Below the pieces are notes generated by a model, which searched no databases, had not been told where the DNA came from, and worked only from the letters and a program-made list of their open reading frames with translations. From Pedobacter nototheniae (GTDB lineage: Bacteria; Bacteroidota; Bacteroidia; Sphingobacteriales; Sphingobacteriaceae), in NCBI RefSeq assembly GCF_004335085.1, contig NZ_RQRS01000014.1, forward strand, positions 62,001 to 126,000: DNA of 64,000 nt. The letters are read 5' to 3'. Shown here in pieces: positions 8,140 through 16,463 of this stretch. Position numbers and translations under genes: made by a program. The number at the start of each line of letters is the position of its first letter. Positions within the stretch are counted from its first letter, which is position 1.

Positions 8140-10515
8140 ATGGACTCACGTAGAGAATTTTTAAAAAAGGCAGCTTTATTTGCCGGAGCTACGGGTATGG
8201 TTAATGCCCTGCCCAGCTCTGTAGTTAAAGCAATGTCAATCAATCCCGAGCCTGGGAGCACGTTTTACGATGCAGAGCACATTGTGTTTTTAATGCAGGA
8301 AAACCGATCATTCGATCATATGTTTGGCGCAATGAAAGGGGTACGAGGGTTTAACGATCCGCATCCGCATATTCAGCCCGATGGTAATAAAGTTTGGCTG
8401 CAAAAAGATTTGGCAGGCTACACTTATGCCCCTTTTCATGTGGATATTAATAAAACTAAAATTACCTGGCAAGGTGGTTTGCCGCATTCGTGGAACGATC
8501 AGGTGGCTGCTAGAAATGGCGGACGATATGATAAGTGGTTACCCATTAAATCGCCGATGACTTTGGCGCATTACGATAGGAACGATATTCCTTTTTATTA
8601 TGCCATGGCTGATGCTTTTACGGTTTGTGACCAGCATTTTTGTTCGTCTTTAACTGGAACAACCCCAAACAGGTTATTTTTCTTTACAGGAACTATTAGA
8701 GGTGAAAAAAGCGAAAATAAAATTGCCGTAGTTAATAACGACCAGGCAGAATCACAAAACAATGTTTTTGTAGATTGGCCAACTTTTCAAGAAACCTTGG
8801 AAGATAATGGTATTGATTGGAGAGTTTATCAAAATGAACTTTGGACATCTAAACTTCCGGAGGGAGAGATTGATGATTGGTTAGGTAATTATGGTGATAA
8901 CCCATTAGAGTATATCAGCAGACATAATGTAAAGTTATCTGCCTATTTCAGAAAAAACGGAGATAATACTGTTAAGCCAGCATTGAGCGCTAAAGAAGTG
9001 CAGGCAAAATATGATAAACTTTCTCAAAAAGAAAAAAACTTAATTGATAAGGCTTTCCAAACCAATATCGATCAGTCTGATTATTTAGAGCTTGCGCCTT
9101 TTACTTTTACCAATGATAAGGGCGAAAAGGAAACAATTAATATTCCGAAAGGAGATATTTTTCATCAATTTAGAAAAGATGTAGATAGCGGAAAACTCCC
9201 TCCAGTATCTTGGTTGGTTGCACCTCAACGTTTTTCTGACCACACCAGCTCACCTCTTTATGGTACTTGGTATGTAAGTGAAGCTTTGGATATTTTAACC
9301 AAAAACCCAGAGGTTTGGAAGAAAACTATTTTCATTTTAACATATGATGAAAATGATGGTTATTTTGATCATCAACCGCCATTTGTAGTGCCAAACCCGA
9401 ACGATGCTTCTTCAGGAAAGGTTTCTCAAGGAATTAATTACGCTACAGATTTTGAAGCCAGAAAAGGAAGTCCGATTGGAATGGGATATCGTGTACCGAT
9501 GGTTGTTGCTTCGCCATGGAGTAAAGGTGGTTTTGTAAATTCGCAGGTTTTAGACCATACTTCTTCGCTCATGTTTATGGAGAAATGGCTAACAAAAAAA
9601 ACCGGTAAAAATATAAAGAGCAATAATATTAGCGATTGGAGAAGGGCAGTTTCCGGAGATCTAACTTCAGTTTTCAGACCTTATAATGGAGAAGCAATAA
9701 AATCTCCTGATCCATTAAAACGCGAGGTTGTAGTTACAAATATTGGTAATGCTAAAAATAAACCCGCTCAGATAGGGCCAACGGCATTAAACAAGAATGA
9801 AGTTGCTAAAATTAATAAGAACGAAGCTTTTTCTGTACAAACTTCGGCGTACATGCCAAAACAAGAAAAAGGAGCAAAGCCAGCCTGTGCATTGCCATAC
9901 CACTTAAATGTAGATGCTGAATTAATTAATAACGAAATTGAAATTTCTTTTCAATCCGTTAAAACGTTATTTGGTAATGCTTTAGAAACTGTTGGAGCAC
10001 CTTTTAATATGAGTACTGTTTCTAAATTTAAAGGAGTTGATGGTAAAGTTTGGGCTTACACAGTTAAAAGTGGTGATGTTATAAAAGATAAAATTAGTTT
10101 AGATGATTTTGACAATAACATTTATGATTTTTCGATAACCGGTCCAAATGGCTTCTACAGGGTTTTTAAAGGAGATAAGAAGAACGCCCATTTAAATATT
10201 AAAGCTTTTGCAGAGCAGAATGGATTGGTTACAAAAAAATTAACAGGAAGTTTAGTTTTTTCTTTTGATAATAAAGGTGCTTTACCCGTTACATTGCAAA
10301 TTGTAGATAATAAGTATAAAGCTGCTCCGCAAAATGTTGTAATTAAGCCAAAATCTAGTACAATGGTTGTGCTAAACCTTTCTAAAAATGGTAATTGGTA
10401 TGATTTCAGCATCTCCCAATTAGGTAATACTTTGTTCAAACATCGGTATGCAGGAAAAATAGAAACTGGAGATATTACAACAACAGACCCGTTTATGGGG
10501 GCAGAAATACATTAA
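8140..10515 (+). CDS. Tat-exported phosphocholine-type phospholipase C
   Basis: The product has 791 residues. The N terminus is a twin-arginine signal (SRREFLKK, then a hydrophobic segment to about residue 30). The AcpA/PLC phosphoesterase fold follows, with MQENRSFDHMFG early, TGTTPNR at 172-178 (the Thr nucleophile region) and TYDENDGYFDH as metal ligands. Two small C-terminal DUF756-like repeats (about 600-790) are typical of the non-haemolytic/haemolytic PLC group (PlcN/PlcH) that hydrolyses phosphatidylcholine or sphingomyelin. Length fits. It is exported folded, probably with metal bound. A bidirectional terminator follows at 10527. Whether it prefers choline lipids is inferred from the family only. 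Confidence 0.88.
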   Translation: MDSRREFLKKAALFAGATGMVNALPSSVVKAMSINPEPGSTFYDAEHIVFLMQENRSFDHMFGAMKGVRGFNDPHPHIQPDGNKVWLQKDLAGYTYAPFHVDINKTKITWQGGLPHSWNDQVAARNGGRYDKWLPIKSPMTLAHYDRNDIPFYYAMADAFTVCDQHFCSSLTGTTPNRLFFFTGTIRGEKSENKIAVVNNDQAESQNNVFVDWPTFQETLEDNGIDWRVYQNELWTSKLPEGEIDDWLGNYGDNPLEYISRHNVKLSAYFRKNGDNTVKPALSAKEVQAKYDKLSQKEKNLIDKAFQTNIDQSDYLELAPFTFTNDKGEKETINIPKGDIFHQFRKDVDSGKLPPVSWLVAPQRFSDHTSSPLYGTWYVSEALDILTKNPEVWKKTIFILTYDENDGYFDHQPPFVVPNPNDASSGKVSQGINYATDFEARKGSPIGMGYRVPMVVASPWSKGGFVNSQVLDHTSSLMFMEKWLTKKTGKNIKSNNISDWRRAVSGDLTSVFRPYNGEAIKSPDPLKREVVVTNIGNAKNKPAQIGPTALNKNEVAKINKNEAFSVQTSAYMPKQEKGAKPACALPYHLNVDAELINNEIEISFQSVKTLFGNALETVGAPFNMSTVSKFKGVDGKVWAYTVKSGDVIKDKISLDDFDNNIYDFSITGPNGFYRVFKGDKKNAHLNIKAFAEQNGLVTKKLTGSLVFSFDNKGALPVTLQIVDNKYKAAPQNVVIKPKSSTMVVLNLSKNGNWYDFSISQLGNTLFKHRYAGKIETGDITTTDPFMGAEIH

Positions 10516-10526
10516 AATTCTGTTAA

Positions 10527-10563
10527 ATAACAAAGGCTTTGCAATTTGTAAAGCCTTTGTTAT
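10527..10563. terminator. Bidirectional terminator
   Basis: Arms ATAACAAAGGCTTT and AAAGCCTTTGTTAT (14 bp, perfect) with a 9-base loop, placed between the convergent phospholipase C and leader-peptide genes. Confidence 0.85.
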
Positions 10564-10578
10564 TATATGCTAAAGCAA

Positions 10579-10794
10579 TTAATTTAATGGTTTTGGTGTG
10601 CCACAATCAGCTCCAGAGCCTGATTCTAAGCCTGGTATAGCGCCATCTGGGCAATAGCTTGTACAAGAATGGCTTGATTTTACAGCACCTATAATGCAAA
10701 AACAACTACAGCCCGCAGGCGGAATTTTACCACCACCCATTACGTTTTTTAGCTCTGTTCTCGATAATTTTTGGAATTCTTTTAAATTTTTCAT
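10579..10794 (-). CDS. Small Cys-rich peptide with double-glycine leader
   Basis: The product has 71 residues. The first 22 (KLSRTELKNVMGGG) look like the class of Bacteroidota bacteriocin or natural-product precursor leaders that end in a Gly-Gly cleavage site for a C39-type peptidase transporter. The remaining 49 residues hold six Cys (29, 31, 33, 44, 48, 64), three of them in a CSCFC cluster, and are rich in Gly, Ser and Pro. No modifying enzyme, peptidase or ABC exporter lies nearby, so it would depend on machinery elsewhere. Product and function are unknown. The family call rests on the leader. Confidence 0.65.
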   Translation of the reverse strand: MKNLKEFQKLSRTELKNVMGGGKIPPAGCSCFCIIGAVKSSHSCTSYCPDGAIPGLESGSGADCGTPKPLN

Positions 10795-10998
10795 GGTTTT
10801 GTTTTTAAATGTTAGTTATTTAAAAAAATGATTTGGTTCAAAGCGTTACTATAAAAATACACTAACGCTCTTATCAAATATACAAAACCGCTTAATAATT
10901 AGTTTGTTGCCGCTGATTAATGTTACAAACATTTGCTTTGCGCATACGCGTTAACATTTAAATAACCATTATAAAAGAAAATGTAAGAAATAAAAAAA

Positions 10999-11568
10999 CT
11001 AAAATAAAACAGGAAGTTCTACTTGTGTTTTATCCCATCCGGCAATTAAGTTTGCACCACTTTCAGTTTTAACAAAAGTTAAAGAGAAATACTCTATTGG
11101 TTTAGCTAAAACCTTAGCAGGAACTTCTACACGCACAATATCTTTTGATTGATCGTAACTAAAAGCGCCCCATTTATCGGTTTGGCTATTGATGATAAGT
11201 ACCCATTTATCCTTGTCAGGAATGGCAAACAAGCTGTAGGTACCAGCTTTAATTTTCTTGCCTCCAATACTTACTTTCTTGAAAAATTTAATTTCAGTAT
11301 TTTCATTGGCGCCAAAACGCCAAACTTTACCATACTGTTCTAAAACGCCAAAAATTTCACGTCCTTTTTTTTGCGGACGTGAATAAATAACTTTTATTAC
11401 AGGTTTAGAAACGTCACCATCTTTAGCTTTAGGTGCGTTTAAAGGAAAGTAAACAATATCTGCAGGACTTGGATCTGCTACTGCAAATTTAATCTCGTCT
11501 TTTGCGGCTTCCTGAGCCTTTACTCCAAGACATAAAAAAGCGAAAACAACAATAAAGATATTCCTCAT
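10999..11568 (-). CDS. Secreted DUF2911 protein
   Basis: The product has 189 residues, with a signal peptide (about 1-18, ending VKAQ). The DUF2911 domain fills the rest; its typical blocks are VIYSRPQKKGREIFG, VWRFGANENTEI and AGTYSLFAIPD. DUF2911 proteins are common, often multicopy, secreted proteins of Bacteroidota with a small beta-sandwich and no established activity. It is a single gene; about 200 bases of AT-rich sequence separate it from the leader-peptide gene. Confidence 0.85.
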   Translation of the reverse strand: MRNIFIVVFAFLCLGVKAQEAAKDEIKFAVADPSPADIVYFPLNAPKAKDGDVSKPVIKVIYSRPQKKGREIFGVLEQYGKVWRFGANENTEIKFFKKVSIGGKKIKAGTYSLFAIPDKDKWVLIINSQTDKWGAFSYDQSKDIVRVEVPAKVLAKPIEYFSLTFVKTESGANLIAGWDKTQVELPVLF

Positions 11569-11638
11569 CTGCTGCGAATTATTTTATAAAGTATGAAATA
11601 AAGAGGTAAACAGCCTCTGATTTGAAAAAACTAATGAA

Positions 11639-11824
11639 TTAGTATTTTCTGCCTTTTACAATAGCATTTAAAAATAAGCCTGCTGATAACAAACCTAAAA
11701 TTGCACCTACGAAAGCAAAAATATAACTCTGGGTAATGATTACTGCTGTTAAAACACCAAAAATTAAGCCCAAAGCATAATAAAGCCAGTTGAAATTGTT
11801 GCTGCTGTTTTCTTGTACACTCAT
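11639..11824 (-). CDS. Small two-helix membrane protein
   Basis: The product has 61 residues. A polar N terminus (about 1-12) is followed by two hydrophobic helices (about 14-31 and 34-54) and a basic tail (KGRKY). Preferred over the overlapping frame at 11631-11846, which has no recognisable structure. I do not recognise the family. It may be read with the DUF2911 gene's neighbours but has a gap on both sides. Confidence 0.55.
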   Translation of the reverse strand: MSVQENSSNNFNWLYYALGLIFGVLTAVIITQSYIFAFVGAILGLLSAGLFLNAIVKGRKY

Positions 11825-11884
11825 GTTTTTTATTATTTGGAGGCAAAGTTAATATTTATTTTAAATTTTAATTTGCCATAATAG

Positions 11885-12613
11885 TTAATCCTTTAATAAA
11901 TTATCAATTCTGACAATTTCATATTGGTTTTCTTTTAAATAGAGGATCAACTCAGGTAACTGATTGTAAAATTTATCTATCCTTCGGGGGTCAGTACCAA
12001 TGTGTAACAACAAAATAAAGCCATTTAAACCATTGGGCTTTGTTTGATTGTAACTTATAATAGAATTAAAAATTTCATTACTGTTTCGATAACTTTTACT
12101 CATTTCGGGATAAGTATAGTCTGCGTTTGAACGGGTACCGGGTGTAAAGTTAATCAGCTTAAAACCTAATTTTTCTGTCCAAAGGGAAATTGCTTTGTTG
12201 TACCACTCGTATGGAGGTAGGAAAAACTTAGTCGAAGATTTATTTATTCCGAAAGTAGCCATTGCCTGATAGTTGGCTTTTAAATCCTTTTCAAATTCTT
12301 GTTGGGTTACGAGTAAACTATCGCGTTTATTCCAATCGCAGTAAAGCAAATGCTGATCAGAATGTGGCCCTAAATAATGACCATCTTTTTTTAAGCCAGC
12401 AATTAAAGTTTTGAATTTAACGTTTCTATAAAAATTTCCTGTTAAAAAGAATGAAGCCTTTACCTTTTCTTTTTTTAAGGTTTTGGCAATAAAATCACCG
12501 CCATCTGCAAATTCATCACCTGTAAAAACAAGGGCAATTTTTTTCTTCAAAGAATCACCACGAATGGTTGCGCCTAAATTAATGGTTTCGCCCCGAGCTG
12601 TTGGGGCTACTAC
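11885..12613 (-). CDS. CE4-like polysaccharide deacetylase domain, -1 frame continuation of GH9
   Basis: This 242-codon stretch encodes a NodB/CE4-like domain: LVFTGDEFADGG (motif 1 with the Asp pair region), GPHSDQH (metal-binding His pair), FFLPPYEWY (motif 3) and FILLLHIG (C-terminal His). It would remove acetyl groups from a polysaccharide. It has no credible start of its own. The first TTG (12550) falls inside the domain start, while coding-like sequence in the same frame (VVAPTARGETINLGATIRGD) reaches up to the end of the GH9 gene. Read through the frameshift site at 12613-12619, GH9 and CE4 give one protein of about 837 residues. A pseudogenised or mis-sequenced fusion is the main alternative. 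Confidence 0.7.
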   Translation of the reverse strand, partial: VVAPTARGETINLGATIRGDSLKKKIALVFTGDEFADGGDFIAKTLKKEKVKASFFLTGNFYRNVKFKTLIAGLKKDGHYLGPHSDQHLLYCDWNKRDSLLVTQQEFEKDLKANYQAMATFGINKSSTKFFLPPYEWYNKAISLWTEKLGFKLINFTPGTRSNADYTYPEMSKSYRNSNEIFNSIISYNQTKPNGLNGFILLLHIGTDPRRIDKFYNQLPELILYLKENQYEIVRIDNLLKD

Positions 12614-12619
12614 TTTTTT
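12590..12619 (-). promoter_or_regulatory. Candidate -1 programmed ribosomal frameshift site
   Basis: Reading the minus strand in the GH9 frame, CCA AAA AAG TAG contains the A AAA AAG slippery heptamer (12613-12619) directly followed by the GH9 stop. Five bases after the heptamer comes a GC-only hairpin, GCCCC (12603-12607) with GGGGC (12590-12594), 8-base loop. Slipping back one base enters exactly the open CE4 frame. Heptamer, spacer and stem-loop are the three standard parts of a -1 frameshift signal. Confidence 0.55.
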
Positions 12620-14397
12620 GGCTTGGATTGAGCCTCCTTCGCTGCCAATAAATAAATTAAGGAAGCAGTACCGTCCATCGTTGGTTCATTAGTGCTGTAA
12701 TCGCCATAATCATCATGGTAAACGGCTAAATCACTTTGGAAAGAGGCGTATTCGTCTGCATCAGAAAGTTTTATTCCAATTAATCCTTTATAAATATTGG
12801 TGTAAACAGGGCCATCAACCAATCCACCATCGATAGGGTAATTTTTTAAATGTGTAAAAGCCGAGTGCGGATCAATTGGAGTATCGCCCCAGCTTGGTAA
12901 GCCATAAACCATGCTAGTTCCCCATGGGTTGCAGCCAAAAATCCAATCGAAATTTGCTTGCTCCAATTCGGCAAAAGTATGGTTTTCGGTTAAATCTGCA
13001 TACCAATTACATTGCATGGCGAAGGCAACCGTTAAATTATTGCTGCACCAAACAAAAGGAATGCCCCGATAAAAAGCATTTTCTTTTGCTCTGTTCCAAA
13101 CCTGCTCAATACCCTGTTTGTAATAGCCAGTAATTTTATTTTTCTCTTCTCCGTTAAGCTGTTTCGCCAACTCATAGTGGCCAAGGTTTATAAATGGATA
13201 ATATTGATAATGTGCGGCGGTATCTTTAAGCATCCATGGCGTGGTTTTTTCCATTTCAGCATAATTTAATGCACTGTTTTTCCCTTTCTGAAAACTTAAA
13301 GCGGCTGCCAGTTCCATATCATCAGTCCAGTTATCTTCCGCATATATATAAGGTGATTTAACGGAAACCGTTTGCGTTACTCCAGGTTTTTGTAAAGCAA
13401 ATTGCCACGCTGTTTTAGCTTTTTGGTTAAGCAATTTTGAATAATTCTTATCCCGGTTAAATAATGCTGAACCCAATTTAAAAGCACTACTAAATTTAGC
13501 CGCGGTAGAACTGGTTCCAGTTGTGTTATTCATAAATTTACCCCGTTGCTGCGGCTCTCCAGTTATAAAATATAGTGGGCGCTCAAAACCTTTCCCGTAT
13601 TGGTTATCCTCCTTCGGGATTCGCATGGTAGAATGGTCACGATCATCCGCCAGTTGATTAAACATAATATCTTTTCGCGGATGCATTTTCAGCAACCAAT
13701 CAAGTCCCCACTTGGCTTCATCTAAAATATCGGGCATTCCATTTTTTCCATCCAGTCCATTAGCTTGTTTTTTATCTCCAAATACTTGAGGAAAATCTCG
13801 GTAGGCCATTAACAAATGATAAGTTGCATTGGCAGATGTTGTGCTGTATTGAAGGTAATCACTAGCATCGTGCCAGCCGCCAGAAGCATTAAAGTGCGTA
13901 CTATCTTTTATTCCAGCTTTTTGGCCGTATAAAGCAAATCCATCATGTGTATGGCAACTATCCTTTAAATACGGGTTAAAACCGCTGCGTTGCTGGCGCA
14001 TATAGCGAAGACAAAAGTCTGCCGCACCTTTATAAACATCATCGTTAATTAACAGCAGGGGAGATAAAATGCCATTTGCCCTGATGTAAAACTGACCCTT
14101 TAATTTAAAGTCGGAAAAGTTTAGTCGAGCTGTTTTTGTAAATGGACCATAAGCCCCGAAACCATTAATATTGGTAGAAGAATAAACAACTTTTGAACTT
14201 TCTTTTTCTAAAATCTCAAAACGTGTGGGGTTTTCATTGGTTTTAGTTGCCCAAACGGCAACCTTAACAGCTTGAGTAGGATAGCCCAACAAGTTTATCC
14301 TGATCCAGCTTTGTGGTTCTTTTTCTTTTACATTAAACGAGGAAAGTAGATATACAGCAAATCCAAATGCTAACAAACAAATGCATTTAATTTTCAT
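12610..14397 (-). CDS. Secreted GH9 endoglucanase
   Basis: The product has 595 residues. The N-terminal signal is about 1-20. It is followed by an Ig-like CelD_N domain (about 30-115, IRINLLGYPTQAVKVAVW) and the (alpha/alpha)6 GH9 catalytic domain. GGWHDASDY is the family's DAGD catalytic-base motif with Ser in place of Gly, and the acid Glu is E571 in STNEPTMDG. Length fits a cellulase without a binding module. It acts on beta-1,4-glucan or a related glucan in the periplasm or outside. The zero frame stops two codons after AAKEAQSKP, at a slippery sequence, and a CE4 deacetylase continues in the -1 frame. The divergent TetR gene lies about 115 bases upstream. Confidence 0.88.
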   Translation of the reverse strand: MKIKCICLLAFGFAVYLLSSFNVKEKEPQSWIRINLLGYPTQAVKVAVWATKTNENPTRFEILEKESSKVVYSSTNINGFGAYGPFTKTARLNFSDFKLKGQFYIRANGILSPLLLINDDVYKGAADFCLRYMRQQRSGFNPYLKDSCHTHDGFALYGQKAGIKDSTHFNASGGWHDASDYLQYSTTSANATYHLLMAYRDFPQVFGDKKQANGLDGKNGMPDILDEAKWGLDWLLKMHPRKDIMFNQLADDRDHSTMRIPKEDNQYGKGFERPLYFITGEPQQRGKFMNNTTGTSSTAAKFSSAFKLGSALFNRDKNYSKLLNQKAKTAWQFALQKPGVTQTVSVKSPYIYAEDNWTDDMELAAALSFQKGKNSALNYAEMEKTTPWMLKDTAAHYQYYPFINLGHYELAKQLNGEEKNKITGYYKQGIEQVWNRAKENAFYRGIPFVWCSNNLTVAFAMQCNWYADLTENHTFAELEQANFDWIFGCNPWGTSMVYGLPSWGDTPIDPHSAFTHLKNYPIDGGLVDGPVYTNIYKGLIGIKLSDADEYASFQSDLAVYHDDYGDYSTNEPTMDGTASLIYLLAAKEAQSKPKK

Positions 14398-14465
14398 AAA
14401 GCGGGAAGATTAGTTCTTTCAAAATTAGGGTTTTATCAAGGAATTGTAAAAGATGCATGGAAACA

Positions 14466-14498
14466 TTTGGTAATTAATCAATCGTTTGATTAATTTTG
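14466..14498 (+). promoter_or_regulatory. Promoter and palindromic operator of the efflux operon
   Basis: TTTG at 14466-14469 and TAATTTTG at 14491-14498 (21 bases apart) fit the Bacteroidota promoter. A perfect inverted repeat, AATTAATCAA / TTGATTAATT with a 4-base spacer (14472-14495), sits in the spacer and overlaps the -7 box. This is the usual layout of a TetR autorepression site. Confidence 0.75.
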
Positions 14499-14512
14499 TG
14501 TCATCAAAAGAA

Positions 14513-15139
14513 ATGAAAACAGAAAAGATAGATAAAAAGCAAGCCATTCTTGAAGCAGCCGAAAAGCTGTTTTGCGAGACTGGGTACGAAGGTACTTCCA
14601 CTCGCCAGATTGCAAAAGAATCTGGAGCAAATATGGCAATGATTAATTACTATTTCGGTTCTAAAGAAGGTGTTTTTGTTGAGATTATGAACGAGCGTAT
14701 TGCTGGTTTTGCCTCTCAGTTAAAAATCATTAATGAAGATAAGATTTCATCATTGGAAAAACTGCATCGGGTAATTGAAGGTTATGTAAACCGAACCCTA
14801 AGTAACCCAGCTTTTCACAAAATGATGCACAGGGAATTGTCTTTAACTCAAAGACCAGAAATGTACGATAAAATTAAAGATGCAATGAGTCAAAACATGT
14901 TGCTTATCGATCGTATTATAAGTGGAGGTATTGAGGATGGCACTTTTAACAAAGTTGATGTTAGGATGGTAATTGCCACTATTATGGGCACCATTACAAA
15001 CATTGTTATTGCGCCTAATAAGGTGATGCCTTGTTCACACTTTGACCTTAACAACCCGAAAGATAAAAAAATGATTAGAGACAGAGCAATAACTCATTTA
15101 CAAGATTTAACAACAGTTTATTTAACAACAAAAAGATGA
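14513..15139 (+). CDS. TetR/AcrR family repressor of the efflux operon
   Basis: The product has 208 residues from MKTEKIDKKQ. A longer reading from TTG at 14486 would start inside the operator and -7 box, so the ATG at 14513 is preferred. The N-terminal HTH (about 8-55) contains ILEAAEKLFCETGYEGTSTR and NMAMINYYFGSKEGVF. The rest is a helical ligand-binding domain (with the TetR_C AefR/CecR-like look). It overlaps tolC by 4 bases (ATGA), so repressor and pump are one operon. It probably represses its own promoter through the palindrome at 14472-14495 until a pump substrate binds. Confidence 0.9.
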   Translation: MKTEKIDKKQAILEAAEKLFCETGYEGTSTRQIAKESGANMAMINYYFGSKEGVFVEIMNERIAGFASQLKIINEDKISSLEKLHRVIEGYVNRTLSNPAFHKMMHRELSLTQRPEMYDKIKDAMSQNMLLIDRIISGGIEDGTFNKVDVRMVIATIMGTITNIVIAPNKVMPCSHFDLNNPKDKKMIRDRAITHLQDLTTVYLTTKR

Positions 15140-16455
15140 TACCCAAATCAATCAGATTAATGCTTGCGGCATCATTAATTCCAGCGGCTTTATTTGCACA
15201 AAGTACGAAGGAATTAAATATTAACCAGGCAATAGAACTTGGCATAGCCAATAGCAAAAACTTAAAACTCTCTCAAAACAAAATCGATCAAGCTGTTGCG
15301 CAGCTTGCAGTTGTAAAGGATAATGCGTTGCCAACTGCAAACGCAAGTTTTATGTACAACCACGCAGAAATTCCAACAAACACGTTTAGCTTGGGCGAAG
15401 GTACCAGCGCATTCCATTTACCAAAAAGGGCCGATGCTTTTGTAGGTACAGCTGCTGTACAAGAATTGGTTTACGGTGGTGGTAAATTACGATACGCAAA
15501 AGAATCAACCAAATTACTTGCCGATGTTGCCCGTTTAGATGCCGATAAAAGCAAAGAAGAAATTACTTACGCTGTAATTAACACTTATTATTCTTTGTAT
15601 AAAGTGTTGCAAAGCAAGAAAGTTGTTAATCAAAACTTAGAGTCAATTGCGGCTCAAATAAAACAGGCACAGCGCTTTTTTGATCAGGGTATTGTAACCA
15701 AAAATGATGTTTTACGTTTCCAGTTGCAACAAGCTAATGTTTCACTTACCGAAATGGATATTGAAAGCAATCGTAAAATCATTAATTATAATTTGGATAT
15801 TTTATTAGGCTTGCCAGAAAATACTGAAGTTAAAATTGCTGATCCTGATGGAAGCTTAAAAGTAGCTGGTGCATTAAATGATTATATTGGTTTAGCATTG
15901 GCAAACCGCCAGGAACTGAAACAACTTGATGTGCAAAACAAAGTTGCCGATTTCAATATTAAAACAGTAAAAGCAAATACTTTACCAACAGTTGGTGTGG
16001 GTGCAAACCTTTATTACATTAACCCAAGTGGCAGTTTTATCCCACCAGTAAATCAATATTTACTTCCGGTTACTTTGGGTGCAACGGTTAGCTGGAATAT
16101 TGGTAGCCTTTGGACTAATAAAAACAAAGTATCTGAAGCTAAAATTCAGCAGAGCGAAATCAATATTCAGAAAGATATTTTATCAGATCAGGTAAAAACC
16201 GACATCAATAAAAATTACCAAAACTATCAGGTTGCAATTGATAAGATTAAAGTTTTAGAAACTTCTATCGCCCAGGCAACTGAAAATGATAAGTTATTGG
16301 CATCGAAATATAAAAACAATGTGGCTTCTGTTACCGATAGGATCGATGCAGAAACTTTATTATACCAAGCAAAAATAAACTTAGAAATAGCTAAAGCTGA
16401 TGCAGGTTTAGCTTACTATACATTACTAAAATCAACAGGAAAAATAACGCAATAA
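15136..16455 (+). CDS. TolC-family outer-membrane efflux channel
   Basis: The product has 439 residues: a signal peptide (about 1-21, ALFAQ) and two OEP repeats with long Gln/Ala-rich helices, as in TolC trimeric channel-tunnels. It forms the outer-membrane exit for the HlyD/MFS pair encoded next. It starts within the tetR stop (ATGA overlap) and is followed 8 bases later by the adaptor gene. Three-part drug or toxin export is established for this gene order; the actual substrate cannot be read from the sequence. Confidence 0.92.
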   Translation: MIPKSIRLMLAASLIPAALFAQSTKELNINQAIELGIANSKNLKLSQNKIDQAVAQLAVVKDNALPTANASFMYNHAEIPTNTFSLGEGTSAFHLPKRADAFVGTAAVQELVYGGGKLRYAKESTKLLADVARLDADKSKEEITYAVINTYYSLYKVLQSKKVVNQNLESIAAQIKQAQRFFDQGIVTKNDVLRFQLQQANVSLTEMDIESNRKIINYNLDILLGLPENTEVKIADPDGSLKVAGALNDYIGLALANRQELKQLDVQNKVADFNIKTVKANTLPTVGVGANLYYINPSGSFIPPVNQYLLPVTLGATVSWNIGSLWTNKNKVSEAKIQQSEINIQKDILSDQVKTDINKNYQNYQVAIDKIKVLETSIAQATENDKLLASKYKNNVASVTDRIDAETLLYQAKINLEIAKADAGLAYYTLLKSTGKITQ

Positions 16456-16463
16456 ATACAGCA

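Noticed and set aside
11885..12550. CE4 deacetylase as a separate gene starting at TTG 12550
   Set aside because: The TTG falls inside the domain's first strand, and coding-like sequence in the same frame continues upstream to the GH9 stop; a frameshift or fusion explains it better.
14486..14512. Upstream TTG start for the TetR gene
   Set aside because: It lies inside the operator and the -7 box; the ATG at 14513 gives the normal TetR N terminus.
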